A DNA stretch of 64,000 nucleotides from Hyaloperonospora brassicae (lineage: Eukaryota > Oomycota > Peronosporomycetes > Peronosporales > Peronosporaceae). Both the position numbers and the translations under genes were made by a program. Shown here one piece after another: positions 31,349 through 42,788 of this stretch. The notes below the pieces were generated by a model. The model worked only from the letters and a program-made list of their open reading frames with translations. It had not been told where the DNA came from and did not search any database. The number at the start of each line of letters is the position of its first letter. The stretch's first letter is position 1. The stretch is taken from the NCBI GenBank assembly GCA_947650285.1, contig CANTFL010001198.1, positions 1 through 64,000 of the forward strand, given 5' to 3'.

Positions 31349-34118
31349 CGGGTAATCGAAGCGATGAGCGGTTGGCGCATGCTAAAAGGTGGACGTGAAA
31401 TGGTGGAATGGCAATTGTACAAGGAGGTTGAATGAGATGATGGATCGGGATATATGTTAAATGAGTGGCGATAGCGGATCGAGGGGATACGATCGCAGTT
31501 GAAAAGCCGAAGAAAAGAAGTTGATCTCAAAATGAAGAACAAGATGAAGGATCAAGAGAGATTATAATGAATTATGGATTTATCTGAATCGAAATATAGC
31601 GATCAAGCAGGAAAAACTTACCTGGCAATCGTGCGATCGACGATCCAAGGTGATCGGCGATAGAGAATCGATACTGGGAACGCCAAGGTTCAGCGGAACT
31701 AGCAACGGGAGAGCAAAGAATAAATTGGCGATGCCATTCGATTTGCATCCCAGGCCAGTATACCAAGGGGAAACCTCTTTGAAAGAAGGGAAGTGCTGAA
31801 AAAGGAATTTAACAGGATGTTCAGGACACAATGACCTGCGGTTATACCTTGCAAGATGAATCGAAGGATCGCCTTCTACCAAGGTCCAGCTCGCGACCGA
31901 CGCCACTTCCGCTGTTTCCAGATCTGACCCAGCTCAGGATCGCTGACCTGCTGCTCACTGGAAAGGAAGATCGCGTGCGTCGACTCCCACAAAGCCTGTC
32001 GGTTGCGATCCTCAAACTCTAAGTATAGAGAGGCAAGCTGGTCGAACCAGCCGGTATGAGGGAAGGAGATCGGCGCAATCCGACGTTTGGCTGTCTCCCA
32101 AGGCTCTTGGGCATATAAGGCCGCGATCTGGGCCTGACACACCTGCCGAGATATCCACTCAGATGTGGGAGGAGGACACCTGGACACCATTACCGTTGGG
32201 AAGACATAGTCTTTGGAACGGGATAAGTGGCGGTACAGGAAGTCAGTGTCCATCTCCGCGACGCTCGTCCAACTAACCTTGCGTTCCTACCATGGAGAAC
32301 CCTGAGTGAAGGATCGCGGTTCGCGATCTTGATATCCAGGGATCCACTGATCGCGAGAGATTTTGGTGGGGGGGCAAGTTATCGTACTCCGCCAGAGACA
32401 ACACCGAATTGACGTGATCACGAGGCGAATCAGAAAGGCTAATGGCGCCATCAGAGTCACTGGACGCTTCTTCGAAAAGGTCTACGCGAGATACCTTGGT
32501 CACGGCAGGAATAGCAGGATCAAACGGAGGTGGAGGATCGCGCGAAGGGCTCGGCGTGTCTATGACGATCAAATCCGAAGAAGTCCCAGCCAAAAGTTGT
32601 GCCGCCGAATTGGACGCTCGACGCCTACTGGAAGATTGCGAACCGGATAAAGCCACTAAAGTCTCATCCTCACCCGCCGATGAATCCTTCTCCTCAGACG
32701 AGGTTAAGCTCGGGCCACGGCGCCTCTGCTTGCCCAGCTTCGAGGTAACTCCAGGCTTCGCTGGATCATGGCGACTCTTGAGACCGCGACAAACCTTAAA
32801 ATCGCGGGTTTCCTTGTAGGCGGACGAAGGCTTGGGATTGCAAACTCGGTACGGCTTGTTATTGAGTGCAGCGGATCGATCCACTTTCTTGAAAGGCGGC
32901 AAAGATGACGGTCGTAAGGGATCTCGAGATCGTTTGCGACTCGATACTGAAACGTTCGACATAGGTTAAAGAGACGAGGGAACGGGCGTGTGGGTAGACG
33001 ATCCCACCTTTGTAGGTGTGGCTATAGTATCCCCAGACACCAGCGACGCTATGCGATCTCGAAGGGACATGTGATCTCGTATTGCGAGATCACGTTCGGA
33101 AGCCACGTCCGCGAGCTGAACTCGCATCTGGTCCAACGTAACGTAACGATCCGATACGATGCGACACAATTGATCGCACTCAGCACATCGGTCGGACAGA
33201 GAATTTTGCGCCTCGCCCAGTTCGGCCCGAATCCCCGATATCTGCTTGAGCGCGCGACACAGCTTTTCTTAAATTTGTAGGCCGGTTTTCTTGTACTTCG
33301 ATTTCTTGCGGTTTGCCTTGTCCAGGCTGTGGGACATTTTGTCGCATTCAGCCACCAACCGTTCTCCCGCCTCGTCCATCTGCTTGTGTATTCCGGCGAT
33401 CTCACGATCGGCTTTCTCCTGTGCGGCATGATGCACTTGCACAGTCCGGATAATTTGGGTTTTCAGATGCTTGATAACGGCGGTCTGGTCGACCCGGTCA
33501 GCCAAAGCCTCCCGATAGACCTCGGACTGCTTTACCTCGTCTTCTTAGCGAACGCGCAAGCGGTCGTACTTCGACTGGACGAACTGGACGAAAGGTGACG
33601 CGGAGGTGACGCGGAGGTGCGGAGCTCCTGAAGATCCTCACTCAGCTGGCGATTCTGGATCATCTGCCGCTCCAAAGCAGCCTCCATACTCTGGTACCGA
33701 TCCACGACAGTCTGTTGGAGGTTCAGGCGAACGTAAAGCGTATCGATCGCGGCGTTTAACGTGGATTGATCGAACGAACACGAGGCCTCGATCCGATTAC
33801 TGGGGAGCAAGATAGGCTCACTTGGATCCGGAGTTGGAAAATGTTGGCCGGCGGAGGTCCTGTCCGGAGCGGGAAACGAACAGGATCGCGACAGAAGGAT
33901 CGCGGTGGAAGACCAACCAGAGCTTTCCCCATCTGAGCTGACGTTACCACAGCCGAGCGATTACACTCGGTCACCGGCACGGTGACGGCGTCTGAGATCG
34001 CAGGACTGGTAGGCGTCGAGGTTCCGACGTCTGGAGTTGGGATCGCAGAGGGCGATCCGAGGGGCCCCGATCCTGAAGCCGGAGGAGATACCTGAGCCGG
34101 ATGTGTGGGATCGGACAT
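31314..34118 (-). pseudogene. Antisense coiled-coil gene of Gypsy-A, copy 2
   Basis: The ATG at 34,118 (MSDPTHPAQVSPPASGSGPL) lies ~90 bp upstream, in antisense, of the 3' LTR border. A Pro/Ser-rich N-terminus leads to coiled coil (DRYQSMEAALERQMIQN; KKSKYKKTGLQI). Exon 1 ends at CAG/GTAAGT (31,622/31,621). The acceptor CTTTTAG is at 31,382, and exon 2 is 31,381-31,314, 68 nt, the same length and stop as copy 1. Several frameshifts and stops break exon 1 (near 33,870, 33,540, 33,270, 32,960, 32,270). The substitutions from copy 1 are often conservative (Ile/Val, Lys/Arg, Asp/Glu). Function unknown. Confidence 0.7.
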
Positions 34119-34205
34119 CGTGTCGGAAAATGCGAAAGTGCGTGAAAATAAAATGAAGCCCACAAGGTTGCACAGCCATACCAACACCGTATGTTGACTG
34201 ACGGT

Positions 34206-34217
34206 GCAGGGGAAGGT
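34206..34217 (+). other. Polypurine tract of Gypsy-A copy 2
   Basis: GCAGGGGAAGGT directly before the 3' LTR (TGTGGCAAAG), a good plus-strand primer. Confidence 0.7.
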
Positions 34218-35233
34218 TGTGGCAAAGCGGTCACAAGGAAATCTCCTTGGGACTGGGATCGGCGATCCAAAGTGTCACACGATCCAGTTAAACCAAGAAT
34301 GCTATGATTGGTGGATACAAGCTGGGCGGAAGGCTGGCAATAGCGTACCCAAACCCCAATTGGACAGGATCGCCCAGTTTGGGATGAGGCTATGGGGTAG
34401 TCACACCCGTTGTGATTACGCAATCCGTCGTGAGACGTGGCAATACAAGACCCTCGATCTCATTGGGAGACCGCGATCCTAACCCAGGATCGCATGCCCG
34501 ATCTCCAGCTGCGATCCGCTAAGTGGATCACGATCCGCTAGTAGAATCCCAAGGATATCTTGGGTGGGCCACAAGAAGATACAACGGTGGATGCACTGGG
34601 TGTGGACTATCTAAATGCGAGGGGACGATCCTCCTGGAATGCCGACGCGTGCCACCTGCTTGAGGTATACGTATATGCATCGGGATAGGGTTTAGGTTGG
34701 TTGGTTAACATCAAACGGAGTTCAATTTACTTCACAAGGCATACGTTATCGCTTCCGGGTAGGATCTTTGGACCCCCGTCGAATAAAGAGTCACGCTATA
34801 CGTCTACGCGAGTGTCACACCTGGATTGTTTTGGCCAGGTGTGTTCAAGAACTCTCAAGCAACATCAACTGCGATCGGACGCAGCAAGACACGTAAAGGC
34901 AAGGCGCAAGATTTGCGAGAAGGCTCGCGGATCAAGCTACCACATAGTGGGCAAGGCGATCTCGTTGAGATCAGGGTAACTTATATCAGTACCCACAAGT
35001 ACCCCGTGATCGCGTGAAGATTCCCGCACGATCACAACCCCATCTCCAACACGGTCAAGTTTTACTTCGACACGAGTCCACCTGGAAGAGTCCGACCCGC
35101 CCTGCCGACGGGTACACAAGGTGAGGAAGGCAACACACACGGAATTGGAGTACCCCCTCCGTTAGTCGGTCGTCCGGGCGCCAGTGGGGAGTTGGGATCG
35201 ACTCATAAATTGAGCTATCGTCTCTCCACTACA
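34218..35233 (+). repeat. 3' LTR of Gypsy-A copy 2 (1,016 bp)
   Basis: TGTGGCAAAG to CCACTACA. It is nearly identical to 22,702-23,554 over their shared length (a few indels and substitutions), indicating a fairly recent insertion for copy 2. The flank starts CATAC; its target-duplication partner should be left of the window. Confidence 0.88.
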
Positions 35234-35659
35234 CATACTCTGCAACTGTCTGTAACTAGTAAGACAAGAAAAGCACAACAAATGAGCCATAAGCAGCTCA
35301 CACTCTCGACAGACACTCTTGCGACACAGCAACTCCCAACGCACATTCGCTGCGGATACGTTCGCCTCATAATTATTACCTGGGCAACCGATTGTTGCTG
35401 CTGCTTCTCCTCTTGTAACATCGTTCTATTAACCTGATCCTCCTCTTGCAACATTGTTCTCTTTACTGCTCCTCCCCTTGACCTTCTGCTTCGTCCTCAG
35501 CTTCTGCCTCCACCTCTTCTGCCTTATATCTTCTTCCTTCTTCTCTCCCTCTCCTTCTTTTTCACCTGCGGTACCGACACGAAAGGACGCCACTGCGCCT
35601 TGTCTTTGCCTCCTTCTTTGTCTCTGTCGCTTGCCGCCTCCTCGTTCCCGTACGCTGAA
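35234..35659. other. Pyrimidine-rich spacer
   Basis: No gene supported. It contains two imperfect ~42-bp direct repeats around 35,400-35,470 (each with CTCCTCTTG, AACAT and GTTCT) and a CT-rich tract on the + strand to ~35,640. ORFs across it are low-complexity. Confidence 0.5.
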
Positions 35660-36101
35660 TGTAACGGGGCGAGCCCGTTTAGTAAAAATTGGTACGAAAG
35701 TACCAATTTTTGAATATTATCTGTTTTGATAATATTCAATCAACATCACTCGAAATGAGTGATGTTGTCGGTATTATCGCTAAGGATAATATCCGTGGGG
35801 GGTCTACTACTCGGTCGATGTACGGTGTACATCAACCAACTCAACCACCAATCGCTTATGGACGCGCGCAATGGGTGGTCAACAAGGGATCTACGTAGGC
35901 GAAGATAGTATAATACAGTTAGATTAAGTCAAAGATGATTCATAAACGTAATAACTATATTAAATAAACAGTTTTACTTTTCCCTCAAGAAAGAGGTTTC
36001 AGGTTCTGTTTTGCCTACCGCTTCCTCGGTTGCCCTGTGTACGCTTGTTGGGCACACGTCACCCTTGCGTATAGATCACGCAAGGGGTTTGCCCCGTTAC
36101 A
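35660..36101 (+). repeat. Solo LTR of the Gypsy-B clade (442 bp)
   Basis: Starts TGTAACGGGGCGAGCCCG, ends TTGCCCCGTTACA, with a perfect 5-bp target duplication CTGAA (35,655-35,659 and 36,102-36,106). The first 175 bp are an end-to-end series of hairpins: 35,684-35,695 with 35,700-35,711 (12 bp, GAAA loop), 35,711-35,721 with 35,728-35,738 (11 bp), 35,741-35,751 with 35,757-35,767 (11 bp), 35,772-35,778 with 35,785-35,791, and 35,817-35,823 with 35,827-35,833. Confidence 0.88.
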
Positions 36102-36106
36102 CTGAA

Positions 36107-36778
36107 GGTTGCAATCTGAAGGTGAGTGTCTTGTGGGTTTTGAAATTTTTACAGTTGCGTTCATTCTCTTTGACCAATCAGAATGGTTGATTATAGCCAA
36201 TCAAAATAAATTTGGGGGGTTGGATGGTCAACGTTTGGGTGGTGGATAAATAACGCTTCCTATTTAATAATAATAAATTATACTTACATTGGTACAATCC
36301 CTACTAATACATCTTACAGGCTCAAATCGTCATATAAGTGGTGTGAAGGTCTTTGGTTAGGACGTACACGCATTTTGATGTACTTTGGGGAAGTGCAATT
36401 TCTTCAATATTTAACTTGCAGGGTAAATTTTGTAGTGTTTTTACTGCCGATGATATTCGCATTGGCCCAGTTAAATGATAATGACATGATAGAGCTTCTC
36501 TTATTACAAATTTTAGGTAAAAAAATCAGGATGTATGCATATAGTAACAGTCACATAATCAATTTACTCTGATTGATGTGTAGGCCGCAGGACGTGGACC
36601 TCACGTACGCGGTAAAGTGCAGATGTATCGCAGTCAACTGAATTCTGGCTTAGCCTAGGTGAGGACGGAAATTTAAAAATGTAGGTAATGTAGTAAACTC
36701 TCTCAATAAATTTATTGACATTATTTTGACAACAAACATAAGCTCAACGTATATGCTATATTTATTACCATTAAATAA
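36107..36778. other. AT-rich intergenic DNA
   Basis: No gene, RNA or repeat that I can support. The longest ORF (36,375-36,572) has no recognisable similarity. Confidence 0.5.
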
Positions 36779-36828
36779 GGAGCTGTCTAGGCGTACACCC
36801 CCTAATAACTGCGCGCCCTCCCCCCGTG
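36779..36828 (+). repeat. Left terminal inverted repeat of the MULE
   Basis: GTCTAGGCGTACACCCCCTA and the following ~25 bases match the reverse complement of 46,185-46,228 with a few differences. Confidence 0.75.
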
Positions 36829-36946
36829 TGTGTAATCGTCTAATCGTTCCGTGACCCTCTCGTTTTTTATAAAACGAGATTTATTTCTCTCGCGCTGACC
36901 AGCAACCGAGATTTAGCCCGCGGAAGCAGTCACAAGGAACCATCAC

Positions 36947-37291
36947 TGTTGTGAAAAGTATACCAGTGTGGTAACAAGACTTTCCCGACGGTTGAGTTGA
37001 AGGGTGAGTACCCTTCGCGTACTACAGAAGGATTCGATGGATGACTTCGGCAGAGATTGAAGTCCTAGTATGGGAAGAAGGTGTTGATGTAAACACACAG
37101 TAAAGTCCCTGTATGGGAAGGAGGTGTTGATGTAAACAGACTGTGAAGTCCCAGAGGGAGGTTGCTGCAGTTAGCACTCTGGGAGACGACACCATATACA
37201 TGTATTAGGAAGGTAGTAGTTTCATATATAGATTATGAACGTTCAGTTCCAAAATCTACGTTAAGGGCGGAAGCGGGTTCTCAACACAACA
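36947..37291 (+). repeat. 5' LTR of Copia-B
   Basis: TGTTGTGAAAAG to CAACACAACA. It contains an internal ~45-bp near-repeat (GGGAAGAAGGTGTTGATGTA and GGGAAGGAGGTGTTGATGTA). The primer-site candidate GGGTTATGAGCCCAAG follows directly. Confidence 0.92.
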
Positions 37292-37296
37292 GGGTT

Positions 37297-40200
37297 ATGA
37301 GCCCAAGTACTATCCACTGCGAGCACGCTTCGGGCGTGAGCTCCAATACGACGGATATGCAGCTCTACACCAAGTATGGTATCCCAGTGAACTGGAATGG
37401 AAAGTTCTGGCACACGTACTTCGAAATGATGAAGATGACGTTCCAGGATATGGATGATGATGACGAGATTTGGGATGTGGCATGCGGACGCATCAAGGCA
37501 GAATATCTTGTGACTGATGAAGGGAAGAAGAAGTTGGCCAAGATAGAGCGTAAGATTCGTAAAACGATCTTAATGTCACTTTCAGAGGAACTGGCAGAGC
37601 TCTACAGGACGGAATTAACAGGAAGCAAGATGTTGGCTGCTTTGTCGAGACGATATGCCAACCGATCGTCGACAGTGGCTGTGTTCCACAAAGTGCAGCG
37701 ATTAGAGGAAGAATTACGACACTGCAGATACAACTTCACTGAGGATATTGAAGTGCATCTGCGACGGATGAGAAACAAGCAGCTTGAATTGGCCGACTTG
37801 GGTCATACAGTATCGTTTACAACGATGATGATTCACGTGATTCAAAGCTTACCGGCCAAGATTGATGAATTTGCACTAATACAAACGCAAAACTGGTGTG
37901 GAAACTCCCCTGCTTCTGACATTGACATGCTGGAAGAGCAAATACGAACGGCGAGTTCGCACTACCAAATTAGACGCTCATCTTACAAAAGTGATGAAAG
38001 AGATGCATGTGGTTACAAGACGAAAGCCCATTGCGACAAGAAGCAAAACCGGCAAAGGTACAGCAAGATGATGAACAATGGTGCAGGTGAACATCGGACA
38101 GAGACTCGAACATGTCATGGATGTGGCAAGATTGGTCATCTTAAGCGAGACTGCCCGAATGCAATTGAGTCGGAAGATAACAAAGGAAAAAGATCGCGTG
38201 CCATGTTTACTGTTCAGGCCCCATCTATGACACCAAGTGCCGGAAATGCTGAAGAACCTAAGGCTCATTTGATTGAGGACAATGTTAAGTCGTTGGAGGA
38301 TCATATGGAAATTGAAAGTACGTTCAATACCGTTGGGGAGCATATTCAGGACAAGGAACCACAAACGACATTACCGATCGACTATCACTGGTGTTTCGAT
38401 ACTGGAGCAAATGTTCACGTTACAAGTGTTCGCGAAGCATTTGTGACATATGACCCCGCTACACCCGATTCGAAAGCAAGTTTGTCAGGTATAGCGACGG
38501 GTCTTAACTCTATGGTTGCTGGAGTTGGAAAAGTGTTAATAGGCACTAAGGTGGACGATCAAGAGCATTACTTGATGTTAGATGATGTGCTTCATGTTCC
38601 AGATGCAAAACATGGTCTGTTTTCCCCGGGCAAGGCTATCGAGCACGGGCTGTAAATTAGCTTTTCAACGAACATGGAGTTCGTGGTATCTCGTCGAGGG
38701 ACTGCGCTTGCCAAAGCAGTCTTTTCTGATGGAATGTGGGTTTTTTTATCATCGAACATGCAAGCGACAAAAACGATTGAAGAGGAAATATCAAACTCAC
38801 ATCATGATGTTACAGCTGGTGATGTGGATGTGCACACGCCGGCTCAGTTTGGACTTGTTAATTTTTCAATGGCTGCTGGGCAAGCACCTATGAAACAGTG
38901 GCATGAGAGATTGGGTCACACGTGCGATCAATACCTAAAGATTATGGCAGACCAGGGGCACGTTGATGGTATGGTTGTAACAGCACGTCACACGACGACT
39001 TGCGATGCGTGCCACATCGGCAAACAGCGACGCAAACGAAGAAATAAGAAAAAGGATCGCATAATAACAGCAGTAAATCAAGTCGTCGATGCAGACTTGA
39101 TGTTTTCAGCGAAGAACAACGGCACTCACTTTACTGCGATACATGTGATAATGGATGGATTCTCAGGTTACTTGACGGTCCATTTTTTGAAGCGTAAAGA
39201 CGCGTCGACCGTTAACCCACTCATGAAGGCTTGCGTCCATTGGGCGGAGCGACAGGCGGGTCGTTCAGTCATGAAGATCGTGGAAAGACAATGGAAGCTC
39301 AGGGCAGGAGTGCCACATCTCAAGGTACATTCAATCCTTACTGATAAGGGTGGAGAGTTTGTCAATGGTGAAAATGACTCGTGGTACCAATCACAAGGGA
39401 TTGAGCACATTAAAGTCGGCCCAAAGAGCTCACACATGAATCCTGTCGAGCGTCAACACCAGTCATTGGGAAACATGGCGAAGACGATGCTTCGACACGC
39501 AGCTCTACCAAAGATGTTCTGGCCAGATGCAATGGAGCATGCAGTATACTTAAAGAATAGAATCTACACCAGGATTGTCGGATGCACATCATTCGAGAAA
39601 ATGTTTGGAACGAAATTCGACATTCACCACGTGCGTACATTTGGATCTCTAGCATATGTTTATGTGCCGAAGGACCCTGACCGACCAAGACATTTCGACA
39701 ATGCTAAAATTGGATTTCTTCTTGGTCTTAAAGAGGATCATGTTGGATACAAGGTTTTTATTCCAGCAGAAAACACACGCAAGTGGGCACCGGATGTGGA
39801 TTTTGATGAGTCCCTCCTTTATGGTGACCGCAATCGTTCTCACGACTCTCGCTTGGGAAAAGTTGATTTTTCGGACATCCCAGTAGAAGACTCGGAAATC
39901 ACGGCAGAACATGGAAATCCACCCTTGCGCGAAGATGATTTATCTACGGGTATTGAGGCGACAGTCATGGGCGATACGCTACATGACATAATCAGCATTG
40001 GAGTAGAAAAGCAATACGACGATCAAGAGGATCAGTTTACCGCCGAGCAGAGAATTCATGAGACTGCAGACGAAGACGACGATAACGAGGATCAGTTTAC
40101 CGCCGAGCAGAGGATTCATGAGACTGCAGACGAAGACGACGTGAACCGCGCATCAATCACCGGAAATGACACTGACACTTGTTTGTCAATTGACTCCGAC

Positions 40201-42132
40201 GACGAAGGACATGAGAGACACAGTGTGGATACGCCTGACGGAATAAGTCTATCATCTGTAGGTGATCTGTTGCGTGATGATTGTGAAGGTATACCGGGGG
40301 TCATTGACGATGCATCGACACTTCGAGTACAAGAGCAGCGACAGGAAGTCGAACAAGCCGTATTGGCCGCTCGAAAGCGTCCCGATCGGGAAGAAACACC
40401 GTCAGCAGAAGCTGAAGGCGCCCCAGAGAAGCGGTCAAAGCGCACAGGCCTCAGGAACCGTTCTTTGCAGCGAAAACCAAAGCGTTTTGATGACTATATA
40501 GCATATGCTACGTGTGCACGCGTGTTTGAAAGCACAGGAAACCCAATTAAAGCTCCGGATGTCAAGATGCCGAAGAATGGAAGAGAAGCACGGCGCTCAA
40601 AGCATGGTGACCATTGGAATGCCGCTCAACGTGACGAAATTAACGCTCTACAAGATAAAGAAGTACTGGAAGAGATCCCAATTGATGATAAGCCGTCAGA
40701 CGCGATAGCGATCCGAACCATGTGGGTTTGGTGCTTGAAGACGGACCAATATGGGTATGTCACAAGGTTTAAGGCCCGATTGGTTGCGCTTGGAAACTGG
40801 CAGCGACCAGGAATTGACTTTATGGAGATATTTGCACCGGTTGCACGGATGTCCAGTTTTCGACTAGTGCAAGCGCTGTCTGCTACACTTAATTTAAAGA
40901 TTTTTGGTGCGGATGTCAATACCGCCTACTTGAATGCCAAGTTGCAGATCCCGCAGTATGTGCACGACATCGAAGGCTTTCCCTGCCAAAATGGCAACAT
41001 CTATGTGGTACGGAAGGCATTGTACGGTCTACGTCAGGCTGGTCGTGAATGGAACTCGGAGCTTGATCACTGGATGACCACAAACGGCTACGATCGCTGT
41101 TCATCGGAGCCGTGTCTTTACTACAGAACAAGCAAGGATGGGGAAATAACATTGGTCCTCGTGTATGTCGACGACATACTTTGTGCCACGAATATAGAAG
41201 CAGCGAAAACGGATCTGTTCACGAAGCTCAATGTGAGTTACGGTATTAAGGATCAAGGGGTGTTGTCTGAATATCTGGGCGTTCAAGTGAAGGATGATAA
41301 CAGCAAGATTAAGACCTCGCAAGGCATATATGCTAGGAAGATATTGGACAAGTTTGGGTTTAACAATGCACACGCAGTTGGCAATCCGCTCGAGACCCGA
41401 CAAAAGCTATTAGCGGCAACAATGGATGACAAGACAGAAATGGACAAAAGTTTTGATTATCGCGGGGCCTTGGGTATGCTGATGTACCTTGCGACATGCA
41501 CCCGACCTGATCTTGCGTATACTGTGGGTCAGTTGAGCCGATTTGTTGCTCAGCCATCAAAGCAATATGTTGGTTGTCTCAAGCGCGTGCTTCGGTATTT
41601 AGCTGGTACAGTAGATCATGGTATCGAATACAAGCGTGACGCTCACATCGATCCACCGCAGATCAACATCCAAGGGTATTGCGACAGCGATTGGGCCTCG
41701 GATACTGAAGACCGAAAGAGTACTGGTGGATTTGTTTTTACGCTGGGAGGAGGTGCAATTGCTTGGTCAAGCAAGAAACAACCTATCGTAGCACTTTCCA
41801 CAGCTGAAGCCGAATATGTTGCCGCCTGTGAAGCAACTATGGAAGCAGTCAGCAAGCGAAATGTGATCATTGAGGTCTTACCGACAATAAACATGGAGGT
41901 CAGAATTGAGATCGATAGTCAAAGTGCTTACGTATTGGCCGTGAACCCAACCTACTCAAAGCGCACAAGACACATCGAATTGCGGTGGCAATTCGTCCGA
42001 GAGCAAGTCAAGCTGTTATCGGTATTGTTTGAAAAGGTGCCCGGTGAGTCGAATCCAGCAGATGCATTTACAAAGGCACTCGACCAACGCCGACTTGCGC
42101 GTCTTTCCTACTCGATCTGTGTGCGAGGCTAG
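37297..42132 (+). pseudogene. Copia-B gag-pol polyprotein with one in-frame stop
   Basis: The ATG at 37,297, five bases inside the LTR border, is the likely start; earlier in-frame codons lie in the LTR. Order: gag; CCHC knuckle CHGCGKIGHLKRDC (~residue 272); protease CFDTGANVHVTS (~residue 367); TAA at 38,653-38,655; pre-integrase zinc module (HERLGHTCDQYLK, CDACHIGK); integrase (LTDKGGEFVNG, NPVERQHQSLGN); RT (YVDDILCATN near 41,165); RNase H (GYCDSDWASDTEDRKSTGG, AEAEYVAACEA). Both halves are in the same frame (453 and ~1,158 codons), so only that codon breaks an otherwise intact ORF. Confidence 0.92.
40021..40140 (+). repeat. 60-bp tandem duplication in Copia-B pol
   Basis: Two adjacent 60-bp units differing at about five bases. 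They duplicate the residues EDQFTAEQRIHETADEDD in the acidic linker between integrase and RT, and keep the frame. Confidence 0.9.
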
Positions 42133-42134
42133 CC

Positions 42135-42145
42135 TCGAGGGGGCG
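42135..42145 (+). other. Polypurine tract of Copia-B
   Basis: CGAGGGGGCG just before the 3' LTR and three bases after the pol stop. Confidence 0.7.
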
Positions 42146-42490
42146 TGTTGTGAAAAGTATACCAGTGTGGTAACAAGACTTTCCCGACGGTTGAGTTGAA
42201 GGGTGAGTACCCTTCGCGTACTACAGAAGGATTCGATGGATGACTTCGGCAGAGATTGAAGTCCTAGTATGGGAAGAAGGTGTTGATGTAAACACACAGT
42301 AAAGTCCCTGTATGGGAAGGAGGTGTTGATGTAAACAGACTGTGAAGTCCCAGAGGGAGGTTGCTGCAGTTAGTACTCTGGGAGACGACACCATATACAT
42401 GTAGTAGGAAGGTAGTAGTTTCATATAAAGATAATGAACGTTCAGTTCCAAAAACTACGTTAAGGGCGGAAGCGGGTTCTCAACACAACA
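42146..42490 (+). repeat. 3' LTR of Copia-B
   Basis: Same ends and length as 36,947-37,291. Confidence 0.92.
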
Positions 42491-42524
42491 ATCACTCTCT
42501 TTTCCACTGTGTTGAAGCCACAGC

Positions 42525-42788
42525 ATGAACAGCGAGGACGCGGCAATGCGCGCAGTCAAGCGCAAGCTCGCCACCTCGGGCGGCCGCAAGCTGCTACGCT
42601 GGAACGCCGCGCGCTGGCAGCTGTTCGAGCGCACGCTGCCGTACACGGCGCTCCTCAAGAGAGCGCTACTTGTACACCTGCGCGCATTTCTCGCGTCTAT
42701 GTACGTGAGCTGCTGTCCAGTCTGCGGCGTGTCCCGTTCTTACGCTCTCGTGTGTGTCTCTTTTTCTGTGCTGTTGTTTATTAGCTAA
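42525..42788 (+). CDS. GC3-rich host-like first exon inside the MULE
   Basis: The ATG lies 35 bp after Copia-B. The first ~46 codons (MNSEDAAMRAVKRKLATSGG and on) end almost always in G or C, the codon bias of oomycete host genes. Codon choice then loosens. Possible donors GTACGTGAG (42,701) or GTGAGC (42,705) and an acceptor TTATTAG (42,784) suggest an intron, so the ORF end at 42,788 may not be the protein end. It is basic and helical; I do not recognise the family. Before Copia-B inserted, ~200 bp of leader (36,830-36,946) lay directly upstream. It is probably a captured gene fragment. Confidence 0.45.
   Translation: MNSEDAAMRAVKRKLATSGGRKLLRWNAARWQLFERTLPYTALLKRALLVHLRAFLASMYVSCCPVCGVSRSYALVCVSFSVLLFIS

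Larger units (their letters stand above)
22702..35233 (+). mobile_element. Gypsy-A copy 2, Ty3/Gypsy LTR retrotransposon with antisense gene
   Basis: Complete internal region between a truncated 5' LTR and a full 3' LTR. + strand order: primer site, gag, protease, RT, first RNase H, second RNase H, integrase, chromodomain; then on the - strand a long spliced-looking gene; then polypurine tract and 3' LTR. With the missing 165 bp the element would be ~12.7 kb, large for Gypsy. All sense ORFs carry stops or frameshifts, most of them shared with copy 1. Confidence 0.92.
36947..42490 (+). mobile_element. Copia-B, young Ty1/Copia retrotransposon, 5.5 kb
   Basis: 345-bp LTRs at both ends (about five differences by eye, ~98.6% identical) and a perfect target duplication ATCAC (36,942-36,946; 42,491-42,495). 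It has one long gag-pol frame with a single in-frame TAA. It is the youngest intact-looking element in the window. Confidence 0.95.

Noticed and set aside
37162..37296. Upstream extension of the Copia-B frame starting at a TTG
   Set aside because: It lies in the LTR; the ATG at 37,297 just after the LTR is the natural start.
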